A stretch of DNA of 64,000 nucleotides from CAWGXG01 sp963826505 (GTDB lineage Bacteria; Chloroflexota; Anaerolineae; Aggregatilineales; Aggregatilineaceae), in contig CAWGXG010000001.1 in assembly GCA_963826505.1 (NCBI GenBank), positions 354,406 through 418,405 on the forward strand. The letters run 5' to 3'. This document shows, one piece after another, positions 18,261 to 26,134 of the stretch. Position numbers and translations under genes: made by a program. Below the pieces are notes generated by a model. The model was not told the DNA's origin, searched no databases, and worked only from the letters and a program-made list of their open reading frames with translations. Position 1 is the stretch's first letter; each line of letters opens with the position of its first letter.

Positions 18261-19466
18261 TCAGCCCGCAGTCGGTGCTTCGACCGCCGCGCGGATGTCT
18301 TCGCGCGGTGTGGGCTGCGCCAGGGATTTCCTGGCGGCGACGGTTTCTTCATAAACCGGGAAGTAGCGTGCCACCAGACTATACACGGTGACCAGTCCGG
18401 ACACAACGCCCAACAGGATCGCCACTTCCATCCAGTGGGGGTGATAGGTCTGGCCGTCGACCGGTTTCATACCGAACCAGGTCACGTCAAAGCGGTTCAG
18501 GATCACGCCGCCCATGACCAGGAACGCGCCCAACATCGACGCCAGCCGGTTGTGCCGCACATAGTCCAGCGCGAACAGGCTGATCGGGATCATGACCCCA
18601 ATCACCAACTCGGTCCAGAACAGGACGCTGTACGTCCCGCTGTTGAACAACAGGTCTAGCTCGTTCGCGATGATCAACTCACCGAATTTCAGGACGAGAT
18701 AGAAGCCCAAAATCCAGGGCAGGAACCAGCCCAACGTCGCGAGCGTTTTGGTGCTCAGCGTGCGCCCAAACATCCAATAGCTGACCGTTGCTCCCGCGAT
18801 GACCATCGAAATCCCGGCGGCCAGCGAGCTGATCAGGAAGAAGACCGGCAGCAGCATCGAATGCCACAAAGGGTGCAGGCGGGGTGACATGATTACAAAC
18901 ATCGTGCCCAGCGAGGACTGGTGCATGGTGGACAGTGTCACGCCCACGATGACGATCGGAATGACATATTTCTTGATGGTGGGTAGCAGCCAGCTCCAAC
19001 GCGATTTTTCCAGCAGCACCGGGCTCAGCTCATATGTCAGGATCATCGAGTAGGCGGCGATGCACCAGCTCACTTCGAGCAGGGCGGAGCTGAAGTTGGG
19101 GTGGAAGAACACGTTGTAGAAGCGGTCCCAGCGCCCCAGGTCGAATAGCAAAATCACCAGCACGGAGCTGTAGCCCAGCAGCCCGGCCAGCACCGTCGGG
19201 CGAACCGCCGCGTGCAGGCTCTCGAACTGGAAGACATAGACCAGCGCGGCCAGCGTGAAGGCGCCGCCAGACAGCGCCACCGTCGCCAGGTCGAAGCTAA
19301 TCCAGATGCCCCACGGAAAAGCTTTGCTCAGGTTGGTGGTCGAGCCCAACCCGGCATACATACGATAAAGGCCGATGCCCAGGCCGAAGGCGGTGAACGC
19401 CACCAACACATAGATGAACTTCGGCATGGTACGCAGTTCGTGAGATAGTTTTCTCAGCGTAGTCAT
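18261..19466 (-). CDS. NrfD/PsrC/HybB-type quinone-interacting membrane subunit
   Basis: A 401-residue polytopic protein with about ten hydrophobic helices. Family signs are FPWGIWISFDLATVALSGG near the N-terminus, LGRWDRFYNVFFHPN, and HQSSLGTMFVIM. It anchors the iron-sulfur and molybdoenzyme subunits and exchanges electrons with quinone, with no cofactor of its own. The start overlaps the ferredoxin gene stop by 4 bases, so the two are coupled. The size fits the HybB/ActC-like ten-helix subgroup. Confidence 0.92.
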   Translation of the reverse strand: MTTLRKLSHELRTMPKFIYVLVAFTAFGLGIGLYRMYAGLGSTTNLSKAFPWGIWISFDLATVALSGGAFTLAALVYVFQFESLHAAVRPTVLAGLLGYSSVLVILLFDLGRWDRFYNVFFHPNFSSALLEVSWCIAAYSMILTYELSPVLLEKSRWSWLLPTIKKYVIPIVIVGVTLSTMHQSSLGTMFVIMSPRLHPLWHSMLLPVFFLISSLAAGISMVIAGATVSYWMFGRTLSTKTLATLGWFLPWILGFYLVLKFGELIIANELDLLFNSGTYSVLFWTELVIGVMIPISLFALDYVRHNRLASMLGAFLVMGGVILNRFDVTWFGMKPVDGQTYHPHWMEVAILLGVVSGLVTVYSLVARYFPVYEETVAARKSLAQPTPREDIRAAVEAPTAG

Positions 19467-20263
19467 TCGTTGTCCTCTTCGGCAGAGTGCCCGTTTTTGC
19501 CCTGGATGGCCTCTTCGTGCTCTTTGGCGGCTTCTTGCTTGAAGTGCTTAATCGTCAGGTACGCGCCCGACAGGCCAACCAGCATCGCACCGGCAACCAT
19601 AGGCGTGCCTTCGGTCACCAGCCGGTTGGAATAGGCGGGTGAGGTGGTGTCCGCCACCGGGAAGCCCAGGTCTTCAAACGGAACAGGCGATATGTACAGT
19701 GTGGCCGTGCCACCGTTTTCTTCTTCGCCGTAAACGTGTTGAATGTATTTGTCGGGCCGCGCCGCGATCAGGCGGTGCGCCAGGGCTAGCATGTCCTCGT
19801 ATTTGCCGAACTTGATGGCGCTGGTCGGGCAGGTGGCCGCGCACGCGGGCTGTCCACCTTCTTCCAGCCGCGAAAAACACATGTCACATTTGACGACCAG
19901 TGGGAAACGCTCGTTCCATTCGTAATTGGGAACCTTGAACGGACAGGCGTACATGCAGTAACGGCAGCCGATACAAATGTCCTTGTCGTATTCCACGACG
20001 CCGCTTTCGTTGCGAGTCAGCGCGCTGACGGTGCAGGCCGAGACGCACGAAGGGTCTTTGCAGTGCATGCAGTGATAGGGCGCGGTGTAGCGGGACAGGT
20101 CCGGATAGGTTCCCGTGATCCCGGTCTCTTTAATCCAAATGCGCGTGCTGTCCATCGGCACTTCGTTTTGGACGCTGCACGCCACCATGCACGTGCGACA
20201 GTCGATGCACAGTGTGGCGTCAATCAAAAAACCGTAACGCGGAGTTGATGCGTGTTCAGCCAC
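19463..20263 (-). CDS. Four-cluster ferredoxin subunit with C-terminal membrane anchor (PsrB/HybA-like)
   Basis: A 266-residue electron-transfer subunit. Cys clusters are CIDCRTCMVAC, CMHCKDPSCVSAC, CIGCRYCMYAC and CDMCFSR with CAATC, enough for four [4Fe-4S] centres. A hydrophobic helix (about residues 217-237) tethers the C-terminus, as in HybA. The GTG at 20263 is chosen: it sits 5 bases after the molybdoenzyme stop with AGAAAGG upstream, and no ATG precedes the first Cys motif. It passes electrons between the molybdoenzyme and NrfD. Confidence 0.93.
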   Translation of the reverse strand: MAEHASTPRYGFLIDATLCIDCRTCMVACSVQNEVPMDSTRIWIKETGITGTYPDLSRYTAPYHCMHCKDPSCVSACTVSALTRNESGVVEYDKDICIGCRYCMYACPFKVPNYEWNERFPLVVKCDMCFSRLEEGGQPACAATCPTSAIKFGKYEDMLALAHRLIAARPDKYIQHVYGEEENGGTATLYISPVPFEDLGFPVADTTSPAYSNRLVTEGTPMVAGAMLVGLSGAYLTIKHFKQEAAKEHEEAIQGKNGHSAEEDNE

Positions 20264-20267
20264 GATG

Positions 20268-22439
20268 TTATGCCTTTCTGACGGTGACGAACGTCTGACT
20301 GAGTGCCTGGCTGCCGCTGACCGGATCGGTATAAGTGACGTGCAGCACCGAATCGTTCGCGCCAACGCCGAAGGCTGTTGTCAGGCCCTTCGAGAGATGG
20401 CCGTAGCCGGGAGTCAGATAGACACAGTCGGGGCGAATGCCGGGGGTGACGTGCAGGCGGGTGTTCACAGTGCCAATGTCGCTGGTGACGGACACCCATT
20501 CGCCGTCTTTGAATTCGCGTTCGGCGGCGACGGTTTCGTTCATCCACAGGCGCGGCTCGTCCGCGTATTTGTGCAGCAGTTGGTTATTTTGGGACGCGAA
20601 CTGGGTCGCCTGGGCCACTTTGCCGGTGAGCAGATAGAACTGTCCTTGCGGCGGGGCGGGCGGCTCCTGCCAGATCGGCACGCCGGGGAAGCCCACTCTG
20701 TCGAGCGTGTCGGAGAAAATTTCGACTTTGCCGCTGGGCGTATTCCATGTGAAGCCGGGGTCTTCAGCCGCCGGGAGCGATGCGTAGCCCCTGGCGCGGA
20801 CATCTTCCAGGCTGACGCCGAGCGGCGCCAACTGCTGGCGGATGTAGTCTTCCTCGTCTTCATACTGGAAGTAATCACCCAAACCCAGACGCTCGCCCAA
20901 CTGCTTGTAAATCCAGAGCGCCGAGCGGGCCTCGCCCTGCGGCTCGATCACCGGCTGGCGGAGGAACGCGCGGTCCCCGACCGGCAGCACCGGATCATAG
21001 CGTTCGAGGTAAGAAGCTTCCGGCAGGACGACGTCCGAGAACCACGCCGTATCGTTCAGGAAAATGTCGATCGTGGCGATGAAGTCCATCTTTTCGAAGG
21101 CGGCCAGCGTTTTGGCGCGATCGGGCAGGGACATCACCGGGTTCTGACGGGAGATAAACCAGCCGTGCGCCTGGTAGGGCTGGCCGCTGACGATGTTGTC
21201 GCGCAGCTCCTGGAAAACGCCCAGCTTGAGCGGGACGACCGGGTATTTGTAGGGCACGCCGTCCAGCCGCGCCGCTGAGGCACGCGGGTAAGCGGGTTGG
21301 GGTGGTGCGCCTAATGCGCCGCCTGATTCCCCGCCTGAAGCCTTCAGCGTGACGTTCCAGTTACCGACCAGGGCATTCAGGATGGTGATCGCGCGCTGCG
21401 TCTGGAATGAATTCACAAAGTTGGACGTGCGCCAGCCGTTATGGGCCAGGGCATGGGGGGCAGCCGCCGCGAATTCGCGCGCGATGCGCCGGATGGTGTC
21501 CGCCGGGATTTGGGTGATGGCAGCCGCCCATTCGGGTGTGTACGTCTGGATCTCCTGCGCGAGCTGGTCAAAACCGATCGTGTAGCTCTCCACAAAGGCG
21601 TGATCGTAGAGATCCTCGGTGGTGATGACGTTCAACAGCGCCAGATGGAAAGCCAGATCGGTGCCGGGTGTGATCGGCAGCCATTCGGCGGCTTTGGCGG
21701 CGGTCTTGGTGAAGCGCGGATCGAGATACACGACTTTGACGTCGCGCGCGATAGCGTTACTCAAAGCGGACGTCTCGGAGGTGGAGATCGCCTCCATCAG
21801 ATTGCGGCCCGTCAGGATGATGTATTGCAGATCGTCGTCGTAGATGCGATCGGGCTCTTCCATGCCGTACGTCATCAGGTTGGCGACGATCATGGCGTTG
21901 AAGCACAGGCTGCGCTGCGTGCCGTAATTGGGCGAGCCGTAGGCATAAAGCAGGTTCTCAAACTGGACCTGACTCAGGTTATGCGTGGACGAAAAGACCA
22001 TCGCCTCCGGCCCATACGTGTTCTTGATGGCCAGCATCTGGCCGGCGGTCACGTCCAGCGCTTCGTCCCACGACGCTTTGCGGAACTTGCCTTCGCCGCG
22101 ATTCCCGGCGCGGATGAGCGGCGTCAGGACGCGGTCGGGATCGTAGGTATTCATCAGGCCAGACTGCCCGCGCACGCACAGGTGGCCCTTGGAATGGGGA
22201 TGTTCGGGGTTGCCGTCCAGCTTGACGACGCGCCCCTGTTCGACTCTGGCGATCAAGCCGCAGCGCCAGACACACATCTCGCACGTGCTGGGGATGAAAC
22301 CGTCCCCGCGTGCGTTCAAGAGATTGGCATCCCGGGCGGCCTGTGCCACGGCGGGCGGAAGAAACTCCGATACCGCCAACGTGCCCGCGGCAGCAGCGCT
22401 CGCCTTCAGGAAATTGCGCCTTGTCAACGATAGGGTCAT
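20268..22439 (-). CDS. Molybdopterin oxidoreductase catalytic subunit, Psr/Phs-like
   Basis: A 723-residue DMSO-reductase-family enzyme. The N-terminus carries a Tat signal (LTRRNFLKASAAAAG), so it folds in the cytoplasm and is exported. An N-terminal [4Fe-4S] site is formed by CEMCVWRC and the later GHLCVRG. The expected molybdenum ligand is the Cys in GTQRSLCFNAM, as in the polysulfide/thiosulfate reductase group rather than the Ser or Asp of DMSO or nitrate reductases. The C-terminal domain has FYLLTGK and the cofactor loop LTPGYGHLS. Length fits PsrA/PhsA (about 760) rather than TtrA (about 1000). With YeeE/YedE genes beside it, a sulfur compound is the likely substrate; formate and other substrates remain possible. 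Confidence 0.88.
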   Translation of the reverse strand: MTLSLTRRNFLKASAAAAGTLAVSEFLPPAVAQAARDANLLNARGDGFIPSTCEMCVWRCGLIARVEQGRVVKLDGNPEHPHSKGHLCVRGQSGLMNTYDPDRVLTPLIRAGNRGEGKFRKASWDEALDVTAGQMLAIKNTYGPEAMVFSSTHNLSQVQFENLLYAYGSPNYGTQRSLCFNAMIVANLMTYGMEEPDRIYDDDLQYIILTGRNLMEAISTSETSALSNAIARDVKVVYLDPRFTKTAAKAAEWLPITPGTDLAFHLALLNVITTEDLYDHAFVESYTIGFDQLAQEIQTYTPEWAAAITQIPADTIRRIAREFAAAAPHALAHNGWRTSNFVNSFQTQRAITILNALVGNWNVTLKASGGESGGALGAPPQPAYPRASAARLDGVPYKYPVVPLKLGVFQELRDNIVSGQPYQAHGWFISRQNPVMSLPDRAKTLAAFEKMDFIATIDIFLNDTAWFSDVVLPEASYLERYDPVLPVGDRAFLRQPVIEPQGEARSALWIYKQLGERLGLGDYFQYEDEEDYIRQQLAPLGVSLEDVRARGYASLPAAEDPGFTWNTPSGKVEIFSDTLDRVGFPGVPIWQEPPAPPQGQFYLLTGKVAQATQFASQNNQLLHKYADEPRLWMNETVAAEREFKDGEWVSVTSDIGTVNTRLHVTPGIRPDCVYLTPGYGHLSKGLTTAFGVGANDSVLHVTYTDPVSGSQALSQTFVTVRKA

Positions 22440-22492
22440 GTTGAACTCCGGTCCTCAAAGGTTAGTGTTGCCCAAACTCCGCACCTGACAGG

Positions 22493-23041
22493 CTATTCCC
22501 GCTCTTTACGCTGCAAGCCAGCACGGTCGATCAGATAGAACAGGAAGAGCGCCATAAGCGCAAAACAGAGGACCATCAGAAACGGGCTGAGATCCCACAG
22601 GTCGGGCAGCACGACGCTGCCGTAGTTGGACAGGGACGAGATTTTGGGAAACACCTGCTGGTATGTCAGACCGTAGATTACGGCCCCTACGAAGAAACCG
22701 CCCAAACCGGGGATCAGGTAATCTAGCTTGCCTTCGCCACTGCCTGCGGCACACGTCCCTGGGCAGAAGCCGCTGAGGGCCATCCCCGCGCCGAAAATCA
22801 GGCCACCGATCAGGTTGCCGGTGATATAGGTGGCGGGCACGTTGGGGAACGTGATCAGGCCCAGGCCGCGCAGGGCGTACAAACCGGACATGGACACGAC
22901 CAGCGCGGTCATCATGAATTTGAGCACGGCCATATCGGTGAAGCGGAACACGTTGACGATCTTGTGATACTTCGTCAGGCCCGCCTTGTTGAGCGAAAAC
23001 CCGAAGGCGACACCCAGCACCAACGCGATGATGTTATCCAT
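22493..23041 (-). CDS. YeeE/YedE-type sulfur transporter, half-size protein 2
   Basis: A 182-residue membrane protein with about four to five helices. The motif LSGFCPGTCAAGSGEG has the Cys pair used for thiosulfate passage in TsuA/YeeE-type proteins, and FGFSLNKAGLTKY is typical. It is half the size of TsuA and lies 2 bases from a second half-size member, so the pair likely forms a heterodimer, like PmpA/PmpB. The position directly before the molybdoenzyme gene suggests it moves a sulfur substrate or product across the membrane. Confidence 0.87.
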   Translation of the reverse strand: MDNIIALVLGVAFGFSLNKAGLTKYHKIVNVFRFTDMAVLKFMMTALVVSMSGLYALRGLGLITFPNVPATYITGNLIGGLIFGAGMALSGFCPGTCAAGSGEGKLDYLIPGLGGFFVGAVIYGLTYQQVFPKISSLSNYGSVVLPDLWDLSPFLMVLCFALMALFLFYLIDRAGLQRKERE

Positions 23042-23043
23042 GC

Positions 23044-23589
23044 CTAATATCTCCTGCGATACACAACGAGCGATGTCACGATGCCCGCCGCAAACATGCC
23101 GCCAATGAACACGTACGCCGAAGGCGCGAGCAGCATCCCGCCCGAAATGGCGAGTCCGCTCGTGCAGCCGCCCGCGATGCCCGCCGCGTATTCAAGGATC
23201 ACCGCGCCGGTGAAGGCGAGCGCCCAGCGTTTCCAGACCTGTGGGCCGAAGATGCTTTTCCACTGCTCATCGCTGTTGGCCGAACCTTTTTTGCCCCACT
23301 GCAGGGTGCCGCTGGTGGCGGCCCCGAGCATGCCCCCGAAGAACATTCCAACCACCAGGATCACGCCCCAGGATATGCCGGGCGGCATGATGTAGTTGAA
23401 ATACAAATTGTTGAAGGTGTCCGGGACGACAGCCTGACCGACTTTTCCGGCGATTCGCTCAAAGGCTCCCGACGCACCCAGCAGATTATTGCTCAGCCAG
23501 ACGGCCAGCACGCCCACGACCCCGAGCAAGGCTCCGGCGATATAGGGCGACCACTCGTCGCGGCGAATGTAATTGATGACGGTTTTCAT
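23044..23589 (-). CDS. YeeE/YedE-type sulfur transporter, half-size protein 1
   Basis: A 181-residue membrane protein, partner of the next gene. It carries the conserved Cys motif AAGIAGGCTSGLAISGG and an earlier GMFFGGMLGA helix. The start at ATG 23589 is followed by a soluble stretch MKTVINYIRRDEW. It is 4 bases after the triheme cytochrome stop. The two halves keep one Cys-bearing repeat each, which matches an ancestral split form of the YeeE fold. Confidence 0.87.
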   Translation of the reverse strand: MKTVINYIRRDEWSPYIAGALLGVVGVLAVWLSNNLLGASGAFERIAGKVGQAVVPDTFNNLYFNYIMPPGISWGVILVVGMFFGGMLGAATSGTLQWGKKGSANSDEQWKSIFGPQVWKRWALAFTGAVILEYAAGIAGGCTSGLAISGGMLLAPSAYVFIGGMFAAGIVTSLVVYRRRY

Positions 23590-23593
23590 GGCG

Positions 23594-24448
23594 CTACCCA
23601 TCCAGTTTGTCGTGTGGGACAACGGCATCAATCAGGCTCAGCACTTTGTCGATCTGAGGATTGGCGATAAGTTTCTTCAACGCGTGACGCGTTTGGACTT
23701 TCAGACCGCTCAGGGCGGGCAGCATGGCGACGACGTCTTCGGGATATTCGCCCGCGACCTGGCGGGTTTTGCCGCTCAGCTTATTCCTGCGCAGCTCGTT
23801 CACCACGACGAACGCGCCACCGCCCACGACCAGCAGCTCGATGATGATGATCAGGGCGATGTTGCCCCAGTTGACCGGGCGCTCGCCCAACACGATCTCG
23901 TTGTAGCGCTGGGTGTAATCGACTACGTTGGGATCGTCCACCGACAATTTAGCGGTGAAAGGTGAAGCCGCGACCGGTACTGCGGCTGACGACGTGGTGT
24001 TCGTCGTGGAGGTTGTGGTCGTGGTCGATGTGTCGGAGGTTGAACCCGCACCGCCGCTGCTCGCGCTGGCCAGATCGATGCCCAGGGCGTCAGCGTAGAC
24101 CTGAGCGCGCTTCTGGAGATCGTTGGGGTGGCACTGCGCGCAGCCCGCGTCGATATCCGAAAGGGGCGACACCATCCCGGCGTGGGCAGCATTTATCTCT
24201 GTTGCCTGCTGGTTGCCACCATGACAGATATAACAGAAATCGCCGAACGCGTGCGACTTGTGCCAGCCGGTGCCGTCATTGTTGACCGGGTCCTGGCCCT
24301 GCACTTCGTGACAGTTCTTGCAAGACGAGGCTTGCGAGCCGCACTGGGCTTCTGACGTGTGGGCCGTCATCAGCCACAGGGTGGCCCCGATGACGAGCAG
24401 CACCAGACCGCCCAACAACCAAAGAAACGGTGTCTTTCGGTATGGCAT
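23594..24448 (-). CDS. Triheme membrane cytochrome c
   Basis: A 284-residue protein with an N-terminal anchor (about residues 9-29) and three heme sites (CKNCH, CYICH, CAQCH) in the first 105 residues. A Ser/Thr-rich linker follows, then a second helix (about 195-215) and a basic, probably cytoplasmic tail of about 70 residues. The ATG at 24448 has GAGGAGG 6-12 bases upstream. It is the second gene of the operon. The heme part resembles small c7/NapC-related cytochromes, but the overall architecture with the tail is not one I recognise. Confidence 0.85.
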   Translation of the reverse strand: MPYRKTPFLWLLGGLVLLVIGATLWLMTAHTSEAQCGSQASSCKNCHEVQGQDPVNNDGTGWHKSHAFGDFCYICHGGNQQATEINAAHAGMVSPLSDIDAGCAQCHPNDLQKRAQVYADALGIDLASASSGGAGSTSDTSTTTTTSTTNTTSSAAVPVAASPFTAKLSVDDPNVVDYTQRYNEIVLGERPVNWGNIALIIIIELLVVGGGAFVVVNELRRNKLSGKTRQVAGEYPEDVVAMLPALSGLKVQTRHALKKLIANPQIDKVLSLIDAVVPHDKLDG

Positions 24449-24490
24449 GTATTCCTCCTCAAAGGAATGGTGTGTGGACCGCGCCACGAA

Positions 24491-24829
24491 CTAAGTGCCA
24501 GTTTCTTCGATCAAACTGGCGCGATGGACAATCCGATCGCGCAGGACAGATCTCAATATATTGAGTGCCTCGATCAGGCGAGCGTCAGCTAACTGGTATT
24601 GGACGTTCTGCCCTTGCCGGACCGCAATCACCAGCCCTCGATCGCGCAGAATCTTGAGATGGCGCGAAGTCGTGGACTGAGGGATCTCGAGCACCTCGAC
24701 CAGTTCCGCGACATTGCACGGTTTTTCGTCCAGGGCGTACAGAATCAGAATCCGGGTTGAATCTGACAGGGCAAAACACAGATCGGCTTCCATGAGTGAG
24801 ATTTCGCGTGCGAGCTCACGTGTGTTCAT
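24491..24829 (-). CDS. ArsR/SmtB-family repressor
   Basis: A 112-residue winged-helix repressor: LSDSTRILILYALDE, NVAELVEVLEIPQSTTSRHLKILRDRGLV and the wing VRQGQNVQYQL. Two Cys are present (about residues 18 and 38), in ADLCFAL and EKPCNV. Persulfide-sensing ArsR proteins (BigR/SqrR) also act through two Cys, though the spacing is not obviously the same. The gene is first in the redox operon, 42 bases before the triheme cytochrome. A palindrome at 24853-24872 overlaps its likely promoter and is the expected operator. Autoregulated control of the operon is inferred. Confidence 0.87.
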   Translation of the reverse strand: MNTRELAREISLMEADLCFALSDSTRILILYALDEKPCNVAELVEVLEIPQSTTSRHLKILRDRGLVIAVRQGQNVQYQLADARLIEALNILRSVLRDRIVHRASLIEETGT

Positions 24830-24852
24830 GTGGTTTCTCCCTGGTGTAATAC

Positions 24853-24872
24853 ATATCCGGATAATAGGATAT
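24853..24872. promoter_or_regulatory. Candidate ArsR operator (ATATCC-N8-GGATAT)
   Basis: A 6-8-6 inverted repeat 24-43 bases upstream of the ArsR start. On the minus strand a TATTAT-like -10 element lies inside it, so binding would block transcription of the whole operon. The other bases between 24873 and 25041 show only a lone TTGTCACAA half-site near 24951. Confidence 0.55.
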
Positions 24873-25041
24873 ATTGATGAGTGGACATTCTAGAAGTGGG
24901 GAACGAGTCGGGTCAGTGACATAGCTCATGGCAGTTAATGAAATTTGTCACAATCGCGAACGAATGGTGCACGCATTGATCAGGGGGTCAGGAGTGGGGC
25001 GGAAATGGAAGGGGGCAGCGCACCCTATCCGACAGGGATTT

Positions 25042-25671
25042 TCAAGCCAGGGCGGCTAACTCGGACACGAGGCTGATGGGGGTCATCACCTGATAATAGG
25101 GGCCTTCAGCGCAGGAGCGGCACAGCGTTTCACCGTTGAGGACCACCTCGCGCTCGTTGCTGATTTCCTCCCCGCACCGCGCGCACACCGCGCGCAGACC
25201 GGGCTGGCTGATCAGCTCGGCCAGGGGCAGTGTCACGCACACGTCCTGCACGTTGAACAATTCCGCGAACGGCATGATCTGATAGCCTTCCAACTGCGCG
25301 TGCCAGCGGCTGCTGGCCTCCGGCATTATCTCCACGGCGCGCTGGCGCGAGAAGTCCGTCGGCCAGATACGCACGGCGCAGTGGGTTTGTGTGTCGACGA
25401 TCGTCGCGGCGATTTTGCCGAAATCCATCAGGCGCAGCGTGCGGTGGCCCAGCGTGCAGCCCGTAGCGACCGACAGCCCGTCGACGAAACAGCCGTCCGT
25501 CTCGACAAACGTGAACAGCCGCTTGTCGGTCTGCGGGAGGGGCAGACCAAACAGGTGGGCCGCGTACATCCCCATGCGTACCCCTAGGACCTGGCGCGGG
25601 CACAGGTGGCTGTGCAGTGCCGCGGATTGGTCCAGCAGGCTTTTCAGATCGGGTTCGATATAGGCCAGCAT
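25042..25671 (-). CDS. FmdE-domain protein with C-terminal zinc ribbon
   Basis: A 209-residue protein with the FmdE/FwdE fold: HSHLCPRQVLGVRMGMYA (the family's H...CPG-like motif), VETDGCFVDGLSVATGCTLGHRTL and CAVRIWP. A C-terminal zinc ribbon follows (CARCGEEI, then CRSC). ATG 25671 has AAAGGAAG upstream. FmdE proteins occur beside molybdenum or tungsten enzymes, and this one lies 212 bases upstream of the ArsR-led operon on the same strand. A role in maturing or serving the molybdoenzyme is inferred; the exact function of FmdE is not settled. Confidence 0.8.
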   Translation of the reverse strand: MLAYIEPDLKSLLDQSAALHSHLCPRQVLGVRMGMYAAHLFGLPLPQTDKRLFTFVETDGCFVDGLSVATGCTLGHRTLRLMDFGKIAATIVDTQTHCAVRIWPTDFSRQRAVEIMPEASSRWHAQLEGYQIMPFAELFNVQDVCVTLPLAELISQPGLRAVCARCGEEISNEREVVLNGETLCRSCAEGPYYQVMTPISLVSELAALA

Positions 25672-25859
25672 GATGAACTTCCTTTGATGTGAGCTTCTGA
25701 GGCTGGGGCTGCTCACATAGATGGCCAGCGGCGGATGACTTGCCGAGCGCCGTGGCGGGTCGGGTTGATTTCCATTACAGACGGTATCTCGCCCACCACG
25801 CCAGCGCCACATCCTGACACAGACAGTATGATAGTGCGTTCGTCATTCGCGCGAACGTA

Positions 25860-25873
25860 GTGATAATTGTCAC
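25860..25873. promoter_or_regulatory. CRP/FNR-type palindrome (GTGA-N6-TCAC)
   Basis: A GTGATAATTGTCAC palindrome matching the CRP/FNR-family half-site TGTGA. It stands in the 463-base gap between the divergent FmdE and cox operons, about 190 bases from the FmdE start. It could tie either operon to oxygen or another signal. Confidence 0.5.
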
Positions 25874-25994
25874 AAGTTGGACATCCGAGTGTCAAGTGAT
25901 CGCCGTGCCGGGGAGTGAAAATCGCATGTCAGTCGATCGGGGCAGTAGCCGCGGTTCTTCCATACCGGATGGGAATTTGCCGGACATTCGTTGT

Positions 25995-26022
25995 TTGCAT
26001 AATAACAGACAATAATTATAAT
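25995..26022 (+). promoter_or_regulatory. Candidate promoter of the cox operon
   Basis: TTGCAT at 25995-26000 and TATAAT at 26017-26022, 16 bases apart, in an A+T-rich patch about 110 bases before the oxidase subunit II gene. The rest of the 25672-26134 gap holds only the CRP/FNR-like site. Confidence 0.55.
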
Positions 26023-26134
26023 CTTTATACCAAGAATAAGTCACTGTCAGGTTTCCAACTCTCGGGCCGCGCCGCGCGACAGTCCTTGATCGTGGCAAGA
26101 GAGCTCTACGACTGGACGCCAGAAAGCTGAGGAA

